Below, one piece after another: positions 61,631 through 64,000 of a stretch of DNA of 64,000 nucleotides (positions are counted from its first letter, which is position 1; each line of letters opens with the position of its first letter). Below the pieces are notes generated by a model. The model had not been told where the DNA came from. It worked only from the letters and a program-made list of their open reading frames with translations, and ran no database searches. Source of the stretch: Planctomycetota bacterium (GTDB lineage: Bacteria > Planctomycetota > UBA1135 > UBA2386); assembly GCA_028281765.1 (NCBI GenBank), contig JANQJF010000075.1, positions 94,731-158,730 on the forward strand. The letters are read 5' to 3'. The position numbers and the translations under genes were made by a program.

Positions 61631-62662
61631 CTAGCGCTTCGCGTACTTCGCGTCGAACACGAGCATCGGGTCGGCGACACCCATCATCATGTGCGACGTG
61701 CTGCCGGTGATCGTGCCCTTGTCATCGCACTTCATGACCGAACGCATCGCGCTCGGCTGCCCCATGTTCACGCCCGTCATGTTCGTGACGAGGTCGTTGC
61801 CGACCCAGCGCGACTCGGCCATCCCGGCTTCGCCGCGGTTGTTCGCGAACAAGAAACGGTAGCAGTTGTCGCGTTCGCTCCACGTCAGCGCGGCGTGCGC
61901 GACGTACTGCTGCGGCTCGCCGCTCGTGTACATCCCGAGCACGGCGCCACCGAAGATCGGGCGGACGCGCTGCCAGCCGGAGATGTCGATCATCTCGCCG
62001 TTCGGGCCGCCGCCCATCTTGCCGCTGACGTCGTAGTCGCCCGCGAGCTTCGCGAGCTTCTTCATCTGCTCCGGCAGCAACGGGACGTTGAACGACCCCT
62101 TCATCGAGAACGCGGAGTTGGGGACCGATTCCACGCGCTTGTTCGTGCCCTCGACGTAGGGGGCGAACTTTCCGGCGCCCGTCGCGCGCAGTCCGATGAC
62201 GTGGTACGAGTCCTTGGACAGAGTCGTCGTCCAGCGTTCGACGACGAGCTTGCCGTCTTCGACCTGCGAGGACGTCGACACGAACGTGTCGTCGTCGGCC
62301 CAGTGGAGCTCGGACTCTCCTGCCTCACCCGTATTGCCGACCTGCCACTGCTTGAACTTCTTCGTCGTGGCGTCCCAGCCGATCAGCGAAACGAAGCGGA
62401 GCGTCTCGGGCATGCCGCCGCCGAACGTGATCGCGGTCTCTTCCTGGATGAAGTGGCCATCGAGCGCCTTCGTGATCCGCGACTTCGAAGTCCAGGGCAG
62501 CATCGGCTGGCCGGGACCCATCGCGACCGATCCGGTGCCTTCCCAGCTGCCGATCATGCGATCGAACTTTGCGAGCTCGGGAGCCGGCTTCGGGGCCTCT
62601 TGTGCGGTCAGCGGAACGCAGGTTGCGGCGAACAGCGAGAGCAGAATGCGAGTCGGGCGCAT
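61631..62662 (-). CDS. Exported DUF1579-like protein
   Basis: A 343-residue protein with signal peptide MRPTRILLSLFAATCVPLTAQ. Residues about 30-175 (LAKFDRMIGSWEGTGSVAM, MLPWTSKSRITKALDGHFIQEE) form one DUF1579-type beta-barrel; residues about 200-340 (LAGDYDVSGKM, GWQRVRPIFGGAVLGMYTSG) repeat the same plan. The fold resembles lipocalin-like barrels, but the role is unknown. It is 63 bp upstream of the oxidase operon start, on the same strand. Confidence 0.87.
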   Translation of the reverse strand: MRPTRILLSLFAATCVPLTAQEAPKPAPELAKFDRMIGSWEGTGSVAMGPGQPMLPWTSKSRITKALDGHFIQEETAITFGGGMPETLRFVSLIGWDATTKKFKQWQVGNTGEAGESELHWADDDTFVSTSSQVEDGKLVVERWTTTLSKDSYHVIGLRATGAGKFAPYVEGTNKRVESVPNSAFSMKGSFNVPLLPEQMKKLAKLAGDYDVSGKMGGGPNGEMIDISGWQRVRPIFGGAVLGMYTSGEPQQYVAHAALTWSERDNCYRFLFANNRGEAGMAESRWVGNDLVTNMTGVNMGQPSAMRSVMKCDDKGTITGSTSHMMMGVADPMLVFDAKYAKR

Positions 62663-62808
62663 CGAGGGGGTCTCCGTGTTGGTTCTGGGGAAGAGGACCG
62701 AAGGTACCGATTGGGAAGCAGCGGCGCGAGAGAGGGGCCGTCGAACTCGACCGAACGGACGCTCGACCCTTTGGTCCGTCCCGGTCTTCGGCCTAAGGTC
62801 CGCCCCCC

Positions 62809-63696
62809 GTGCGCGTCTTCTACTCGGACACCTTCGTCTTTCCGCTTCCGGACCGGCATCACTTCCCCGCGACGAAGTACCGGATGCTGCGCGAGCGGGT
62901 CGAGTCCGATCCGCGCGCGGAGATGGAGCTCGCCCCGGTCGTCACCGAGGCGGACCTGCTCCGCGTGCACGATCCTGCATACGTTCGCGCGTTCGAGTCG
63001 GGTGCGCTCGAAGGCATCGACCAGAAGCGCATCGGCTTCCCTTGGTCGCCCGAACTCGTCGAGCGCACGCGTCGGTCATGTGGGGCGACCGTGGCCGCCG
63101 CTCGGGTCGCGCTCGACGAAGGCGTCGCGGTCTACCTCGCGGGCGGCACTCACCACGCGTACCGAGACCGCGGTGGCGGCTACTGTGTCTACAACGACTG
63201 CGCGGTCGGCGCGCGCGTGGTGCAGACCGAGGGCTGCGCGCGCGTCTTGATCGTCGACACCGACGTGCACCAAGGGGATGGCACGGCGTCGATCTTCGAG
63301 GGAGATACGAGCGTGTTCACGTTCTCGATCCATGGCGCACGGAACTACCCGGTCCGCAAGGAGACGAGTGATCTAGACGTGCCGCTGCCGGACGAGACCG
63401 GAGACGAGGACTACCTGGCCGCGCTCGAGCCGGCGCTGGCCCAATCGTTCGAAAGGGCGCGGCCCGACTTCGTGTTCTTCCTTTCCGGTGCCGACCCGTT
63501 CGTCGGAGACAAGCTCGGTCGCCTGGGGCTCACCAAGCCGGGTCTGGCCGCGCGCGATCGACGCGTGCTCGACGCGTGCCGCGATGCGGGAGTGCCGTTC
63601 GTGGTCGTCATGGGTGGCGGCTATGCACCGGACGTCACGGATTCGGTCGACGTCTACGAACAGACCGTGCGGCAAACGCTGGGCACGCACGGCTGA
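62809..63696 (+). CDS. Histone-deacetylase-family (acetoin utilisation/acetylpolyamine) deacetylase
   Basis: A 295-residue HDAC-superfamily protein starting at GTG 62809. Active-site features are intact: His115-His116 in GGTHHAYRDRGGGY, zinc ligands Asp152 and His154 in DTDVHQGDGT and Asp229 in SGADP, and the transition-state Tyr272 in GGGYAPD. Bacterial members deacetylate acetylpolyamines, acetyl-lysine or related amides; the target here is unknown. No signal peptide, so cytoplasmic. Confidence 0.95.
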   Translation: MRVFYSDTFVFPLPDRHHFPATKYRMLRERVESDPRAEMELAPVVTEADLLRVHDPAYVRAFESGALEGIDQKRIGFPWSPELVERTRRSCGATVAAARVALDEGVAVYLAGGTHHAYRDRGGGYCVYNDCAVGARVVQTEGCARVLIVDTDVHQGDGTASIFEGDTSVFTFSIHGARNYPVRKETSDLDVPLPDETGDEDYLAALEPALAQSFERARPDFVFFLSGADPFVGDKLGRLGLTKPGLAARDRRVLDACRDAGVPFVVVMGGGYAPDVTDSVDVYEQTVRQTLGTHG

Positions 63697-63740
63697 CCCG
63701 GGTCGTGGTCCAACGGAATCGCCGATACTCTGGTGCGCGA

Positions 63741-64000
63741 TGGCTTCTCCCGCGCGCATCGTGTCGATCGTCGTGCTCGTCATGCTCGCATGCATCGTGG
63801 CGTGGCTGTCGTGGGATACCGAGGCGGCACCACCCGTGGCGACGCCCGAGGTCGAGGCCGGGGATCCGAGTGCCGATGTCGTCGAGCAACAGTCGGACGT
63901 GGACCGAGAGCCCGACGCCCGCGCGGTCGTCGGCTCCAGCGAAGAACCGACGAGCGACGTTACGTTGACCTTTGTCATCATCGGCCCGGATGGCGAACCG
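63741..64000 (+). CDS. Start of an exported protein, cut by the right edge
   Basis: From ATG 63741 an open frame runs to the window end (86 codons plus two bases) without a stop. It begins with a signal/anchor segment (RIVSIVVLVMLACIVAWLS), then an acidic disordered stretch (TPEVEAGDPSADVVEQQSDVDREPDARAV), then strand-like TLTFVIIGPDGEP, which reads like the start of a carboxypeptidase-regulatory-like or Ig-like fold. No family can be named. It may be a lipoprotein or membrane-anchored protein; the rest lies outside the window. Confidence 0.75.

Noticed and set aside
60167..63250. A 1027-codon open frame on the plus strand
   Set aside because: It spans the antisense of three real genes (oxidase large subunit, DUF1579, and part of the HDAC gene) and is Arg/Glu/His-rich without motifs.

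Overview
The window is GC-rich DNA, almost entirely coding, with no rRNA, tRNA, CRISPR array, insertion sequence or phage gene that I can see. The gene content points to a Planctomycetota (PVC superphylum) bacterium. The evidence is a ThuA / PVC-type dehydrogenase / cytochrome c fusion, Gfo/Idh-type dehydrogenases and TIM-barrel sugar isomerases in operons, many Sec-exported proteins and lipoproteins of unknown role, beta-propeller and Kelch proteins, and a weakly conserved C-terminal beta-rich module on several exported proteins. The assignment below phylum level is not supportable from the sequence alone. No stretch over 300 bases lacks a gene. The longest gene-free stretches are about 170 to 235 bases, and the palindromes or repeats I found in them are listed.

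1-15.7 kb: an exported alpha/beta hydrolase cut by the left edge, a pirin-nitroreductase pair, a Kelch protein, a divergent Fpg-type DNA glycosylase and S9 peptidase, a lipoprotein joining a ClpP-like domain to an RTX-like tail, a fusion of secretin N-domains to an SMP-30 lactonase, two exported propeller proteins and an ICMT-like membrane methyltransferase. 15.8-22.1 kb: a leftward sugar-oxidation operon (PAS-AraC regulator upstream, then ThuA-PVC dehydrogenase-cytochrome c, Gfo/Idh oxidoreductase, sugar epimerase).

22.2-33.6 kb: exported and envelope proteins (jacalin-lectin lipoprotein, transglutaminase-like protein, M14 carboxypeptidase-like enzyme, a lipoprotein with twelve 9-residue repeats, two more lipoproteins), a hybrid histidine kinase, a PilX-like pilin and an orphan ParB-like protein. 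33.6-43.6 kb: a Na/phosphate symporter, an ArsR-SRPBCC-DUF6958 operon with a clear operator and a 4 x 14 bp tandem repeat, a GH20 hexosaminidase, and a universal stress protein coupled to an ion transporter.

43.7-55.8 kb: a HerA-like ATPase followed by a nuclease without signal peptide, a PQQ-like propeller, a membrane protein with two lipase-like domains, small DUF proteins (DUF423, DUF2237, DCC thiol oxidoreductase, DUF1295) and a DoxX-like protein with an exported lectin-like domain. 55.9-64 kb: a TetR-controlled aldo/keto reductase - VOC - small membrane protein - hydroxypyruvate-isomerase-like operon with a recognisable promoter and operator candidates, a bd-family oxidase whose large subunit carries a C-terminal haem c site, a DUF1579 protein, an HDAC-family deacetylase and the start of an exported protein cut by the right edge.

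Most convergent gene pairs are separated by 1-20 nt or overlap, so transcription termination must often occur inside neighbouring genes. The strongest candidates for something undescribed are the secretin-N/SMP-30 fusion, the ClpP-like/RTX lipoprotein, the nonapeptide-repeat lipoprotein, the HerA-nuclease pair and the tandem-hydrolase membrane protein.
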